Part shown: positions 7,059 through 13,787 of the stretch, in pieces
How the letters are laid out: every line of letters starts with the position of its first letter
How positions within the stretch are numbered: position 1 is the stretch's first letter
Assembly (NCBI GenBank): GCA_946629405.1
Contig: CAMOXW010000131.1
Coordinates: 1-18,345, forward strand
DNA: 18,345 nucleotides
Reading direction: 5' to 3'
Source of the DNA: an uncultured Ruminococcus sp.
GTDB lineage: Bacteria; Bacillota_A; Clostridia; Oscillospirales; Ruminococcaceae
The notes under the pieces: model-generated
What the model saw: the letters and a program-made list of their open reading frames with translations, nothing else
What the model was told of the DNA's origin: nothing
The model's database searches: none
Translations under genes and position numbers: made by a program

Positions 7059-9164
7059 ATGATCAACACTTGGGCAAAGGAATGGGACGGCTTCAATGAT
7101 GGCCGCTGGAGCCATACCTCCGTCAACGTGCGCGACTTTATCAAGAAAAACTACACACCCTACGACGGCGACGAGAGCTTCCTCGCTCCGCCTACAGAAG
7201 CCACAAAAAAGCTCTGGGAACAGGTCATGGACCTCTCGCGTCAGGAGCGTGAGGCCGGCGGTGTTCTCGATATGGACACAAAGATCATCTCAACTATAAC
7301 CTCACACGGTGCCGGATACCTCAACAAGGAACTTGAACAGATAGTCGGCCTCCAGACGGACAAGCCGTTCAAGCGTTCTCTCCAGCCCTTCGGCGGTATC
7401 CGTATGGCTCAGCAGGCCTGCAAGGAGTACGGCTATGAGGTCGATCCGTCTGTTGTCGAGATCTTCACAAAGTACAGAAAGACCCACAATCAGGGCGTTT
7501 TTGATGCTTATACTCCTGAGATGCGGCTCGCACGCCACGCTGCTATCCTAACGGGACTCCCCGACGCTTACGGCAGAGGACGTATCATAGGCGACTACCG
7601 CCGTGTTGCCCTCTACGGCACCGATCTCCTCATTGAGGACAAGAAGCACCAGATCGAAACTTCACTTGTCAGAATGACCTCCAAGAATATCCGCCTGCGC
7701 GAGGAGCTTGCTGAGCAGGTTCGCGCATTGCAGGATCTCAAGAAGCTCGGCGATATCTACGGCTTCGATATCTCAAAGCCTGCCACGACCGCTAAGGAAG
7801 CCGTACAGTGGCTCTATTTCGGCTACCTTGCAGCTGTCAAGGAGCAAAACGGTGCTGCTATGTCCCTCGGACGCACCTCGACCTTCCTGGATATCTATAT
7901 CCAGCGTGACCTTGAGCGAGGAATAATCACCGAGGAACAGGCTCAGGAGCTCATTGACCACTTCATCATGAAGCTGCGTATCGTCAAATTCGCGCGTACT
8001 CCGGAGTATAACGCACTGTTCTCAGGCGACCCCACATGGGTAACTGAATCTATCGGCGGCGTTGACGTTGACGGTCACCACATGGTCACGAAGAACAGCT
8101 TCCGTTATCTGCATACTCTCGAAAACCTCGGTACTGCTCCCGAGCCGAATATGACTATTCTCTGGTCAACGAAGCTCCCGCGGAAGTTCAAGGAATACTG
8201 TGCAAAAATATCTATCAAGACATCATCTATCCAATACGAAAACGACGATATGATGCGAGTTATCCACGGTGACGACTACGCTATCGCCTGCTGTGTATCA
8301 TCTATGAGAGTGGGCAAGGAGATGCAGTTCTTCGGAGCAAGAGCTAATCTTGCGAAGTGCCTGCTTTACGCAATAAACGGCGGCGTGGACGAACGTCTCG
8401 GAATACAGGTCGGCCCCAAGTACCGCCCTGTTGATACGGAATACCTTGACTTCGACGATGTCTGGGAGAAGTACATGGATATGATGGAGTGGCTGGCAGG
8501 ACTTTATGTCAATACACTTAACGTTATCCACTATATGCACGACAAGTACAGCTATGAGAGGCTCCAGATGGCTCTCCACGACCGTGATGTAAAGCGCTAT
8601 TTCGCTACCGGGATAGCAGGACTTTCAGTTGTCGCTGATTCACTTTCAGCTATAAAGTACGCTAAGGTAAAGCCTGTCCGCAAGGATATCGAGATCAAGG
8701 ACAAGGCAGGAAATGTCATTGACGTTGCAAAGAACGTGATCGTTGACTATGAGATCGAGGGCGACTTCCCGAAGTACGGCAACAATGACGACCGCGTCGA
8801 CCAGCTTGCAGTAACAGTTGTCCGCAAGTTTATGGAGAACATCAGAAAGCACCACACCTACCGTGACGGCGTTCCGACAATGTCAATACTCACGATCACT
8901 TCAAACGTTGTTTACGGCAAAAAAACCGGCAATACTCCTGACGGAAGAAAGCAGGGAGTTCCGCTTGCTCCCGGAGCAAATCCTATGCACGGCAGAGATA
9001 CTCACGGCGCAGTAGCTTCCCTCTCGTCAGTTGCAAAGCTACCCTTCCGTCACGCTCAGGACGGTATCTCCAACACCTTCTCGATCATACCGAATGCTCT
9101 CGGAAAGGATATGGATGTATTCGTGGGCGACCTCGACCTTGACAAGCTCAGGGAGGAAAAGTGA
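7059..9164 (+). CDS. pflB: Pyruvate formate-lyase catalytic chain lacking the glycyl-radical domain
   Basis: A 701-residue protein matching formate C-acetyltransferase, which converts pyruvate and CoA to acetyl-CoA and formate in anaerobic fermentation. The active-site pair C411-C412 lies in [26 protein letters not shown], followed by [10 protein letters not shown] and QVGPKYRP. Other conserved blocks are [30 protein letters not shown] sequence, [28 protein letters not shown] and [25 protein letters not shown]. coli PflB is 760 residues; this one stops after [25 protein letters not shown], just where the glycyl-radical domain should begin. That domain is encoded separately at 9392-9631. The start is ATG 7059, with GGAG eight bases upstream; an in-frame upstream extension overlaps the promoter and is rejected. 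The stop overlaps the next start (TGATG). No activating enzyme is in this window. Confidence 0.93.
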   Translation: MINTWAKEWDGFNDGRWSHTSVNVRDFIKKNYTPYDGDESFLAPPTEATKKLWEQVMDLSRQEREAGGVLDMDTKIISTITSHGAGYLNKELEQIVGLQTDKPFKRSLQPFGGIRMAQQACKEYGYEVDPSVVEIFTKYRKTHNQGVFDAYTPEMRLARHAAILTGLPDAYGRGRIIGDYRRVALYGTDLLIEDKKHQIETSLVRMTSKNIRLREELAEQVRALQDLKKLGDIYGFDISKPATTAKEAVQWLYFGYLAAVKEQNGAAMSLGRTSTFLDIYIQRDLERGIITEEQAQELIDHFIMKLRIVKFARTPEYNALFSGDPTWVTESIGGVDVDGHHMVTKNSFRYLHTLENLGTAPEPNMTILWSTKLPRKFKEYCAKISIKTSSIQYENDDMMRVIHGDDYAIACCVSSMRVGKEMQFFGARANLAKCLLYAINGGVDERLGIQVGPKYRPVDTEYLDFDDVWEKYMDMMEWLAGLYVNTLNVIHYMHDKYSYERLQMALHDRDVKRYFATGIAGLSVVADSLSAIKYAKVKPVRKDIEIKDKAGNVIDVAKNVIVDYEIEGDFPKYGNNDDRVDQLAVTVVRKFMENIRKHHTYRDGVPTMSILTITSNVVYGKKTGNTPDGRKQGVPLAPGANPMHGRDTHGAVASLSSVAKLPFRHAQDGISNTFSIIPNALGKDMDVFVGDLDLDKLREEK

Positions 9165-9379
9165 TGGTTGAATCAACTATCAAGGGCAAAGCCGGTTCGC
9201 CGGAGGAGCTTGCTGACCTCATAGATCAGCTCATGTCCGGCGGAACAGGTCATGTAAATATAATCCCCGCCGAAAACGGTGAGGGACTTACAGTAGAGAC
9301 CGTCAACAGCACTGACTGCGGCGTGAAAGGCGCCTGCTGTCAGCCCACCGAGAAAGCAGTTGACGAAACCGAAGACTAA
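9164..9379 (+). CDS. Middle protein of the split PFL operon (71 aa, function unknown)
   Basis: A 71-residue protein whose ATG overlaps the pflB stop (TGATG), with GGGAGG seven bases upstream, so it is likely translationally coupled. A GTG at 9161 is a weaker alternative. The middle part (EELADLIDQLMSGGTGHVNIIP) resembles the start of the separate glycyl-radical domain next door ([23 protein letters not shown]). However, it then diverges: there is no RVSGYA loop, and instead there is a Cys cluster, DCGVKGACC, and an acidic tail. It may be a degenerate or specialised copy of the domain's N-terminal part. It is not recognised as a known family, and its role (linker, redox or metal-binding accessory) is open. 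Confidence 0.8.
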   Translation: MVESTIKGKAGSPEELADLIDQLMSGGTGHVNIIPAENGEGLTVETVNSTDCGVKGACCQPTEKAVDETED

Positions 9380-9391
9380 GGAGGAATCACT

Positions 9392-9631
9392 ATGGAGAAT
9401 CAGAAACAGGTAGATAATCTCATTGAGCTGCTTGACGGCTATGTTGAAAAAGGCGGTCACCACCTCAACGTCAACGTTTTCACAAGGGAAACTCTCCTCG
9501 ACGCTCAGGCTCACCCAGAGAAATACCCGCAGCTCACCGTCAGGGTTTCCGGCTATGCAGTAAACTTTGTCAAGCTCACCAAGGAACAGCAGGACGATGT
9601 TATCTCCCGTACATTCCATTCTCAGCTGTAA
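9392..9631 (+). CDS. grcA: Stand-alone glycyl-radical domain protein of PFL (GrcA-like)
   Basis: A 79-residue protein equal to the last part of pyruvate formate-lyase. [21 protein letters not shown] aligns with the E. coli PflB hinge region, then [35 protein letters not shown] with the radical-bearing G54 in RVSGYA, and the C-terminal DVISRTF. It should be activated by a radical-SAM PFL-activating enzyme and supply the glycyl radical to the 701-residue chain encoded at 7059-9164. E. coli GrcA (YfiD) is a comparable free domain, but there it repairs an intact PFL; here the main chain has no such domain, so this protein should be essential for activity. GGAGG after the preceding stop and before ATG 9392 gives a clear ribosome site. 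Third gene of the operon, ending at a terminator. Confidence 0.92.
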   Translation: MENQKQVDNLIELLDGYVEKGGHHLNVNVFTRETLLDAQAHPEKYPQLTVRVSGYAVNFVKLTKEQQDDVISRTFHSQL

Positions 9632-9640
9632 TGAGCACAT

Positions 9641-9676
9641 AAAAAAATGCCGCTGTATTTACAGCGGCATTTTTTT
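9641..9676. terminator. Bidirectional terminator between the PFL operon and the Rrf2 gene
   Basis: Perfect stem ATGCCGCTGT-ATTT-ACAGCGGCAT (9647-9670) flanked by six A on the left and six T on the right, so it works for both converging units. Its core hairpin reappears almost identically at 15961-15980. Confidence 0.93.
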
Positions 9677-9684
9677 GCCTGATG

Positions 9685-10116
9685 TCATATACAATAGTCA
9701 CCGCCGGTGGAGTTTTTGTCGATGATATCCTTGAGGGTAATACTGTCAAGGTATTCGGAAACCGTCTTGAACAGCCCCTCCCAGACAAAAAGCGTGGAAC
9801 ACTCTCCGCGGCGCGGACACTCGTTCGGCTCGTAGTCGAGGCAGGGGACAGGCGCAAGGCTTCCCTCGGTCGCTCTGAGGATGTCGCCGACTGTATAATC
9901 TGAAGGCTTCTGGGCAAGCATATAGCCGCCGCGGTTGCCGCGGTTAGTCCTGAGAAAGCCTCCGCGGTTGAGGAGCGGAACGATCTGCTCGAGGTATTTT
10001 TTCGAGATATTCTGGCGTTCGGCGATGTCCTTCAGCGAAACATAGCCTTCCTCCTGATGAAGTGCAAGGTCGCAGAGCATACGCAGGGCGTATCTGCCTT
10101 TTGTCGAAATTTTCAT
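9685..10116 (-). CDS. Rrf2-family transcriptional regulator (IscR/CymR-like)
   Basis: A 143-residue DNA-binding protein beginning MKISTKGRYALRMLCDLALH, the standard Rrf2 winged-helix opening. IAERQNISKKYLEQIVPLLNRGGFLRTNRGNRGGYML (31-67) is the recognition helix and wing. A Cys set, C92, C100 and C106 (C-x7-C-x5-C), resembles the Fe-S ligand trio of IscR (C-x5-C-x5-C), so an iron-sulfur cluster is plausible; B. subtilis CymR, the cysteine repressor, is not known for such a cluster. The start is ATG 10116, with GGAG upstream; an eight-codon extension lacks a site. A motif in its own promoter recurs in the metY and cysK promoters, suggesting it autoregulates and controls those sulfur genes. Whether it senses cluster status, O-acetylserine or cysteine cannot be settled from sequence. 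Confidence 0.9.
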   Translation of the reverse strand: MKISTKGRYALRMLCDLALHQEEGYVSLKDIAERQNISKKYLEQIVPLLNRGGFLRTNRGNRGGYMLAQKPSDYTVGDILRATEGSLAPVPCLDYEPNECPRRGECSTLFVWEGLFKTVSEYLDSITLKDIIDKNSTGGDYCI

Positions 10117-10177
10117 AGAATTCTCCTTAAATATCCGCATCAGGTCTGCATTATGCGGATAATGATGTTATACTATT

Positions 10178-10206
10178 ATTATACCATAGGTTTAGTATGT
10201 TTTCAA
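10178..10206 (-). promoter_or_regulatory. Promoter of the Rrf2 gene
   Basis: Minus strand TTGAAA (10206-10201), 17-base spacer, TATAAT (10183-10178), about 60 bases upstream of the ATG at 10116. Confidence 0.82.
10190..10199 (-). promoter_or_regulatory. Candidate Rrf2 operator CATACTAAAC between -35 and -10
   Basis: The motif occupies the promoter spacer and is followed by CTATGGTAT, so ATAC and GTAT form a partial dyad across it. The same ten bases are in the metY promoter and nine of ten in the cysK promoter. A site between -35 and -10 fits autorepression. Confidence 0.55.
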
Positions 10207-10342
10207 GGGAAGTTTATCCGGCATTCTTCACAGATTTTTCTGATATAATTTGTTGAAAAAGCTCATTGTGTGCCAAACTTCTCTCCCGGCAGCCCGAAAA
10301 CAGTCCTCCGGAGCATCATGACGAAAAATTTTCCTCGGCTAC

Positions 10343-10372
10343 TTGACAATGCCTATAATTATGCTATATAAT
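10343..10372 (+). promoter_or_regulatory. dapF-dapL promoter
   Basis: TTGACA (10343-10348), 18-base spacer, TATAAT (10367-10372). The stretch 10207-10342 upstream holds no gene and no structure I can name. Confidence 0.75.
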
Positions 10373-10379
10373 GTAATCA

Positions 10380-10450
10380 GCGGCACGGCAGGTGTTAGCA
10401 GCCGTACCCGCGCCGCCGTTACTGCACTCCCATGAGTCACACGTTGGGAG
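10380..10450 (+). promoter_or_regulatory. Structured 5' leader of dapF, ribosome site inside a hairpin
   Basis: Two helices are visible. The first is nested: GCGGC (10380-10384) with GCCGC (10412-10416) enclosing ACGGC (10385-10389) with GCCGT (10401-10405). The second pairs CTCCCA (10427-10432) with TGGGAG (10445-10450) over a 12-base loop. The latter contains the dapF Shine-Dalgarno GGGAG (10446-10450), so pairing would hide it. Loop 1 GTGT (10392-10395) could also pair with loop 2 ACAC (10439-10442). A regulatory leader is plausible; it does not match a riboswitch class I can recall. Confidence 0.4.
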
Positions 10451-10457
10451 CGATATT

Positions 10458-11336
10458 ATGAAATTTACCAAAATGCACGGCATCGGCAACGACTATATCT
10501 ACATGAACTGCTTCGAGGAGAACGTCACTGAGCCCGAAAAGCTCTCCGTCATTCTCAGCGACCGCCGCAAGGGTATAGGCTCGGACGGACTGGTGCTCAT
10601 TATGCCTTCGGATAAGGCTGACTTCCGTATGCGTATCTTCAATGCCGACGGCTCAGAAGCAATGATGTGCGGCAACGCAACGCGCTGCATAGGCAAATAC
10701 GTCTACGAAAAGGGCCTTACCGACAAAACAAGCATAACGCTTGAAACAAATTCCGGTATCAAGTACCTCACGCTCTTTACAGAGGGCGAAAGGGTGCGTT
10801 CTGTCCGCGTGGATATGGGCAAGGCTGTCCTCACGCCGAAGGATATACCGGTCAGCAGTCACCTCGACCGCTTTATAGCTCAACCTGTAACGGTCGACGG
10901 CAAGATATGGAACATTACCTGCGTTTCAATGGGAAATCCCCACGCTGTAGTTTTTACTGACGGGATCTATGATCTTGACCTTGAAAAGATCGGTCCGCAG
11001 TTTGAGAATCACAGCCTTTTCCCTGACCGTATCAACACTGAATTCATCGAGGTCATCGACCGCCGCACGCTCAATATGCGCGTCTGGGAACGCGGCAGCG
11101 GTGAGACCTATGCCTGCGGTACAGGAGCCTGTGCCTCGGTCACAGCAGCAGTCCTGAACGACTTCTGCGACTACGACGAGGAGGTTCTCGTTCACCTCAG
11201 AGGAGGCGACCTCAGGATAACTTATCAGTCAGACGGTACAGTCATGATGACCGGCCCGGCAGCATTTATCTGCGAGGGTACGGTCACGGAGGAATTTATA
11301 AATGAAGCAAAGGAGAATGTAATATGCCGCAGTTAA
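10458..11336 (+). CDS. dapF: Diaminopimelate epimerase
   Basis: A 292-residue cofactor-independent epimerase that converts LL- to meso-diaminopimelate for lysine and peptidoglycan. It begins MKFTKMHGIGNDYIY, the family N-terminus. The two catalytic cysteines are C71 in MMCGNATRC and C220 in YACGTGACAS. RKGIGSDGL (38-45), FNADGSEA (61-68), SMGNPHAV (157-164) and RVWERGSGET (208-217) are conserved. The start chosen is ATG 10458, with GGGAG seven bases upstream; an upstream GTG reading lies in the structured leader and gives an untypical N-terminus. It overlaps dapL by 13 bases, so the two should be translationally coupled and act in consecutive steps. Confidence 0.96.
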   Translation: MKFTKMHGIGNDYIYMNCFEENVTEPEKLSVILSDRRKGIGSDGLVLIMPSDKADFRMRIFNADGSEAMMCGNATRCIGKYVYEKGLTDKTSITLETNSGIKYLTLFTEGERVRSVRVDMGKAVLTPKDIPVSSHLDRFIAQPVTVDGKIWNITCVSMGNPHAVVFTDGIYDLDLEKIGPQFENHSLFPDRINTEFIEVIDRRTLNMRVWERGSGETYACGTGACASVTAAVLNDFCDYDEEVLVHLRGGDLRITYQSDGTVMMTGPAAFICEGTVTEEFINEAKENVICRS

Positions 11337-12538
11337 ACGAAAATTTTCTCAGACTTGAAAAAAACTACCTGTTCATCAACATCGCCAAAAAAATCAGGGC
11401 GTTCAGGGAAAAACAGCCTGACGCTGACATAATCAGAATGGGGATCGGCGACGTTACGCTCCCTATCGCGCCAGTTGTCATCGAGGCTATGAAGAAGGGC
11501 TGCGACGAAATGGGGGTAAAAGAGACCTTCCGCGGATATGAGGACAGCGGTGCGGGCTATGACTTCCTCCGGGAGGCCGTTTCAGGCTATTACAAGAGCT
11601 TCGGAGCTGATGTTTCCCCGGACGAGATACGCATAAACGACGGCGCAAAGTCAGACTGCGGAAACATTGTCGATATCTTCGGCGACGATAATACTATCCT
11701 CGTCACCGACCCGGCTTACCCTGTTTATGTTGACTCCAACCTCATGAGCGGCAGAAAGATAATCTATGCCGATTCCAACGAGGAAAACGGCTTTGCCGCG
11801 ATGCCGGACGAAAACGTTCACGCCGATATAATTTACCTCTGCTCGCCGAATAATCCCACGGGCTCAGTATATACCCGCGATCAGCTCAGGGTATGGATAG
11901 ACTATGCAAGGAAGAACAACGCGGTCATCATCTACGATTCCGCCTACGAAGCCTTCATCACCGACCCGGAGGTCCCGCGCAGCATCTACTGCATCGAGGG
12001 CGCAAAGGAGGTCGCTATCGAGATGTGCTCGCTGTCCAAGACAGCTGGATTTACCGGTATGCGCTGCGGTTATACAGTCGTGCCTGAGGCTCTGAAATTC
12101 ACCGCGAGCGACGGTACGGAGGTCAGTCTCGCTCAGCTCTGGGGAAGACGTCAGGGCAGCAAGTTCAACGGTGTCTCATACCCTGTACAATGTGCAGCGG
12201 CAGCAGTATTCACTGACGAGGGACTTCGCCAGATACATGAGAATATAGCCTATTATCAGGAAAACGCACGCATCATCGCGGATACGATGAAAAGGCTCGG
12301 AGTGAAGTTCACAGGCGGGATCAATTCGCCTTATATATGGTTCAAATGCCCGGGAAATATGGGAAGCTGGGAGTTCTTTGACCTTATGCTCGAAAAGATA
12401 GCTGTTGTAGGAACGCCAGGTGCAGGCTTCGGAAAGAACGGCGAAGGCTGGTTCAGGCTGACCGCATTCGGTGACAGGCAGCGTACCATTGAAGCTATGG
12501 AGCGCTTCGCTAAGCTGGTCAACGATATTGATAAATAA
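11324..12538 (+). CDS. dapL: LL-diaminopimelate aminotransferase
   Basis: A 404-residue PLP aminotransferase of fold type I that makes LL-diaminopimelate directly from tetrahydrodipicolinate and glutamate, bypassing the succinylated or acetylated route. Features are the N-terminal NENFLRLEKNYLFINIAKKI, MGIGDVTLPIAP (about 39-50), YLCSPNNPTGSVYT, and the PLP-lysine block SLSKTAGFTGMRCGY with K239. ATG 11324 follows AAGGAG inside the end of dapF. Length and opening are those of DapL, not a general aspartate aminotransferase. Together with dapF it completes meso-DAP supply; no other lysine gene is in the window. The unit ends at the terminator at 12544. Confidence 0.96.
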   Translation: MPQLNENFLRLEKNYLFINIAKKIRAFREKQPDADIIRMGIGDVTLPIAPVVIEAMKKGCDEMGVKETFRGYEDSGAGYDFLREAVSGYYKSFGADVSPDEIRINDGAKSDCGNIVDIFGDDNTILVTDPAYPVYVDSNLMSGRKIIYADSNEENGFAAMPDENVHADIIYLCSPNNPTGSVYTRDQLRVWIDYARKNNAVIIYDSAYEAFITDPEVPRSIYCIEGAKEVAIEMCSLSKTAGFTGMRCGYTVVPEALKFTASDGTEVSLAQLWGRRQGSKFNGVSYPVQCAAAAVFTDEGLRQIHENIAYYQENARIIADTMKRLGVKFTGGINSPYIWFKCPGNMGSWEFFDLMLEKIAVVGTPGAGFGKNGEGWFRLTAFGDRQRTIEAMERFAKLVNDIDK

Positions 12539-12543
12539 TAAAA

Positions 12544-12579
12544 CGGGCGGAAGAATGAACTTCCGCCCGATAATTTTTT
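12544..12579 (+). terminator. Terminator of dapF-dapL, possibly shared with cysK
   Basis: Perfect 10-bp stem CGGGCGGAAG (12544-12553) and CTTCCGCCCG (12560-12569), then ATAA and six T (12574-12579). On the minus strand the stem is followed by TTTTATTA, so it may also stop cysK transcripts, whose stop codon is at 12581. Confidence 0.9.
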
Positions 12580-12580
12580 C

Positions 12581-13507
12581 TTATTCAAACATAGGAGTTG
12601 AGAGATATCTCTCGCCGGTGTCGGGGAGCAGAGCAACGATGGTCTTGCCCTTATTCTCGGGGCGCTTGGCAAGCTGGATAGCTGCCCATACAGCCGCACC
12701 GGAGGAAATTCCGACGAGCACGCCCTCTGTTCTTGCGATAGTTCTGCCTGTCTCGAAAGCCTCCTCATTGCCGACGGTAATGACCTCATCGTAGATGCTT
12801 GTATTCAGTGTTTCCGGAACGAAACCTGCACCGATACCCTGGATCTTATGAGGACCAGCCTTGCCCTCTGAGAGAACTGGTGAGCCGACCGGTTCAACTG
12901 CAACGACCTTGACATTGGGGTTCTGAGACTTGAGATAAGCGCCTGTACCGCTGACTGTACCGCCTGTACCTACGCCTGCAACGAATATATCGACCTTACC
13001 GTCGGTATCGTTCCAGATCTCAACACCGGTAGTTTTTTCATGGATAGCAGGGTTAGCGGGGTTAGTAAACTGTGAGGGGATGAAGCTTCCGGGGATCTCA
13101 GCGGCGAGCTCCTCAGCCTTAGCGATAGCGCCCTTCATGCCCTTTGTGCCGTCCGTGAGGACAAGCTCTGCACCGTAAGCCTTCATAAGATTGCGGCGTT
13201 CGATACTCATGGTCTCAGGCATAGCTATGATAAGACGGTAGCCGCGGGCTGCTGCAACGGAAGCGAGACCGATTCCGGTATTGCCGCTGGTAGGCTCAAT
13301 GATAACGCTGCCAGGCTTGAGAAGGCCTTTTTCCTCGGCGTCATCGATCATAGCCTTTGCGATCCTGTCCTTAACGCTTCCGGCGGGGTTGAAGTATTCG
13401 AGCTTGCCGACGATCTTTGCGTCAAGTCCGAACTGTTCCTCAATATTTGAGAGTTCAAGCAGGGGTGTACCTCCGATGAGGTCAGTGATCTTCTTATAAA
13501 TGCTCAT
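12581..13507 (-). CDS. cysK: Cysteine synthase A (O-acetylserine sulfhydrylase)
   Basis: A 308-residue PLP enzyme that makes cysteine from O-acetylserine and sulfide in the cytosol. Family signatures are IGGTPLLEL near the N-terminus, the PLP lysine K46 in [34 protein letters not shown] (the substrate-binding loop), [15 protein letters not shown] (phosphate-binding loop), [15 protein letters not shown] and [11 protein letters not shown]. Length is typical of CysK. The ATG at 13507 has AAGGAG eight bases upstream. It has its own promoter and an unusually informative leader with an 11-codon ORF ending in Arg-Arg-Cys-Cys-Arg. No cysE (serine acetyltransferase) is in this window. Confidence 0.97.
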   Translation of the reverse strand: MSIYKKITDLIGGTPLLELSNIEEQFGLDAKIVGKLEYFNPAGSVKDRIAKAMIDDAEEKGLLKPGSVIIEPTSGNTGIGLASVAAARGYRLIIAMPETMSIERRNLMKAYGAELVLTDGTKGMKGAIAKAEELAAEIPGSFIPSQFTNPANPAIHEKTTGVEIWNDTDGKVDIFVAGVGTGGTVSGTGAYLKSQNPNVKVVAVEPVGSPVLSEGKAGPHKIQGIGAGFVPETLNTSIYDEVITVGNEEAFETGRTIARTEGVLVGISSGAAVWAAIQLAKRPENKGKTIVALLPDTGERYLSTPMFE

Positions 13508-13552
13508 AATAATTACTCCTTTTCTGTTATAAAAATAATATGTTCGTTAAAT

Positions 13553-13581
13553 AAAAACTATTCAGCGGCAACATCGCCGCT
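13553..13581 (-). promoter_or_regulatory. Hairpin over the Cys codons of the cysK leader, then T-tract (possible attenuator)
   Basis: Minus strand AGCGGC (13581-13576), loop GATGTT, GCCGCT (13569-13564), then GAATAG and TTTTT (13557-13553). The Cys codons TGT and TGC lie in the loop and 3' arm, so a ribosome stalled there would open the hairpin. The T-tract is six bases from the stem, which weakens a terminator reading; a translational role is equally possible. Confidence 0.45.
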
Positions 13582-13597
13582 TTAAAATCCTTTGCAT
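13562..13597 (-). CDS. Putative leader peptide of cysK, MQRILKRRCCR
   Basis: An 11-codon frame with ATG 13597-13595 and stop TGA 13564-13562, preceded by GAGGTG four to five bases upstream. It lies between the cysK promoter and cysK. The peptide MQRILKRRCCR contains two adjacent Cys codons just before the stop. Like the metY leader it is basic and has its Cys codons at the C-terminus. This fits sensing of charged tRNA-Cys by ribosome stalling, as known in principle for attenuators of amino-acid genes and for poly-Cys leader ORFs in mycobacteria. The role here is inference. Confidence 0.65.
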   Translation of the reverse strand: MQRILKRRCCR

Positions 13598-13634
13598 TTT
13601 ATCACCTCAGAAGAATTTGCTATATTTCCTATCT

Positions 13635-13644
13635 GTTTGGTATG
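13635..13644 (-). promoter_or_regulatory. Candidate operator CATACCAAAC at the cysK start site
   Basis: The minus strand reads CATACCAAAC five bases after the -10 box, the same spacing as CATACTAAAC at metY. Probable site for the Rrf2 regulator. Confidence 0.55.
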
Positions 13645-13649
13645 ATTAT

Positions 13650-13678
13650 ATTATATCAGCAATTATTAGTTTTGTCAA
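13650..13678 (-). promoter_or_regulatory. cysK promoter
   Basis: Minus strand TTGACA (13678-13673), 17-base spacer, TATAAT (13655-13650): perfect consensus. It is upstream of the leader ORF and about 145 bases from the cysK ATG, giving a long 5' leader. Confidence 0.88.
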
Positions 13679-13752
13679 TACCTTTTTATCATTTTTCAAG
13701 CTTTTACCTATTAACTTTATATTATCAGAAGTTATAAACTGTAACTATAACA

Positions 13753-13782
13753 AAAGCCACAGAGATAAGTCCCTGTGGCTTT
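13753..13782 (-). terminator. Terminator of the cohesin-like lipoprotein gene
   Basis: Minus strand AAAGCCACAG (13782-13773) pairs with CTGTGGCTTT (13762-13753) over a 10-base loop, then a short T-rich tail. It begins five bases after the stop at 13788. Confidence 0.8.
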
Positions 13783-13787
13783 GAATA

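Noticed and set aside
9155..9400. Frameshifted or decayed pflB
   Set aside because: Each of the three frames has a proper stop, ribosome site and start, and the middle ORF does not restore a continuous PFL sequence in any frame, so a genuine split is the better reading.
10392..10457. N-terminal extension of DapF from a GTG
   Set aside because: It lies in the structured leader, lacks a ribosome site, and MKFTKMHGIGNDY is the family's usual N-terminus.
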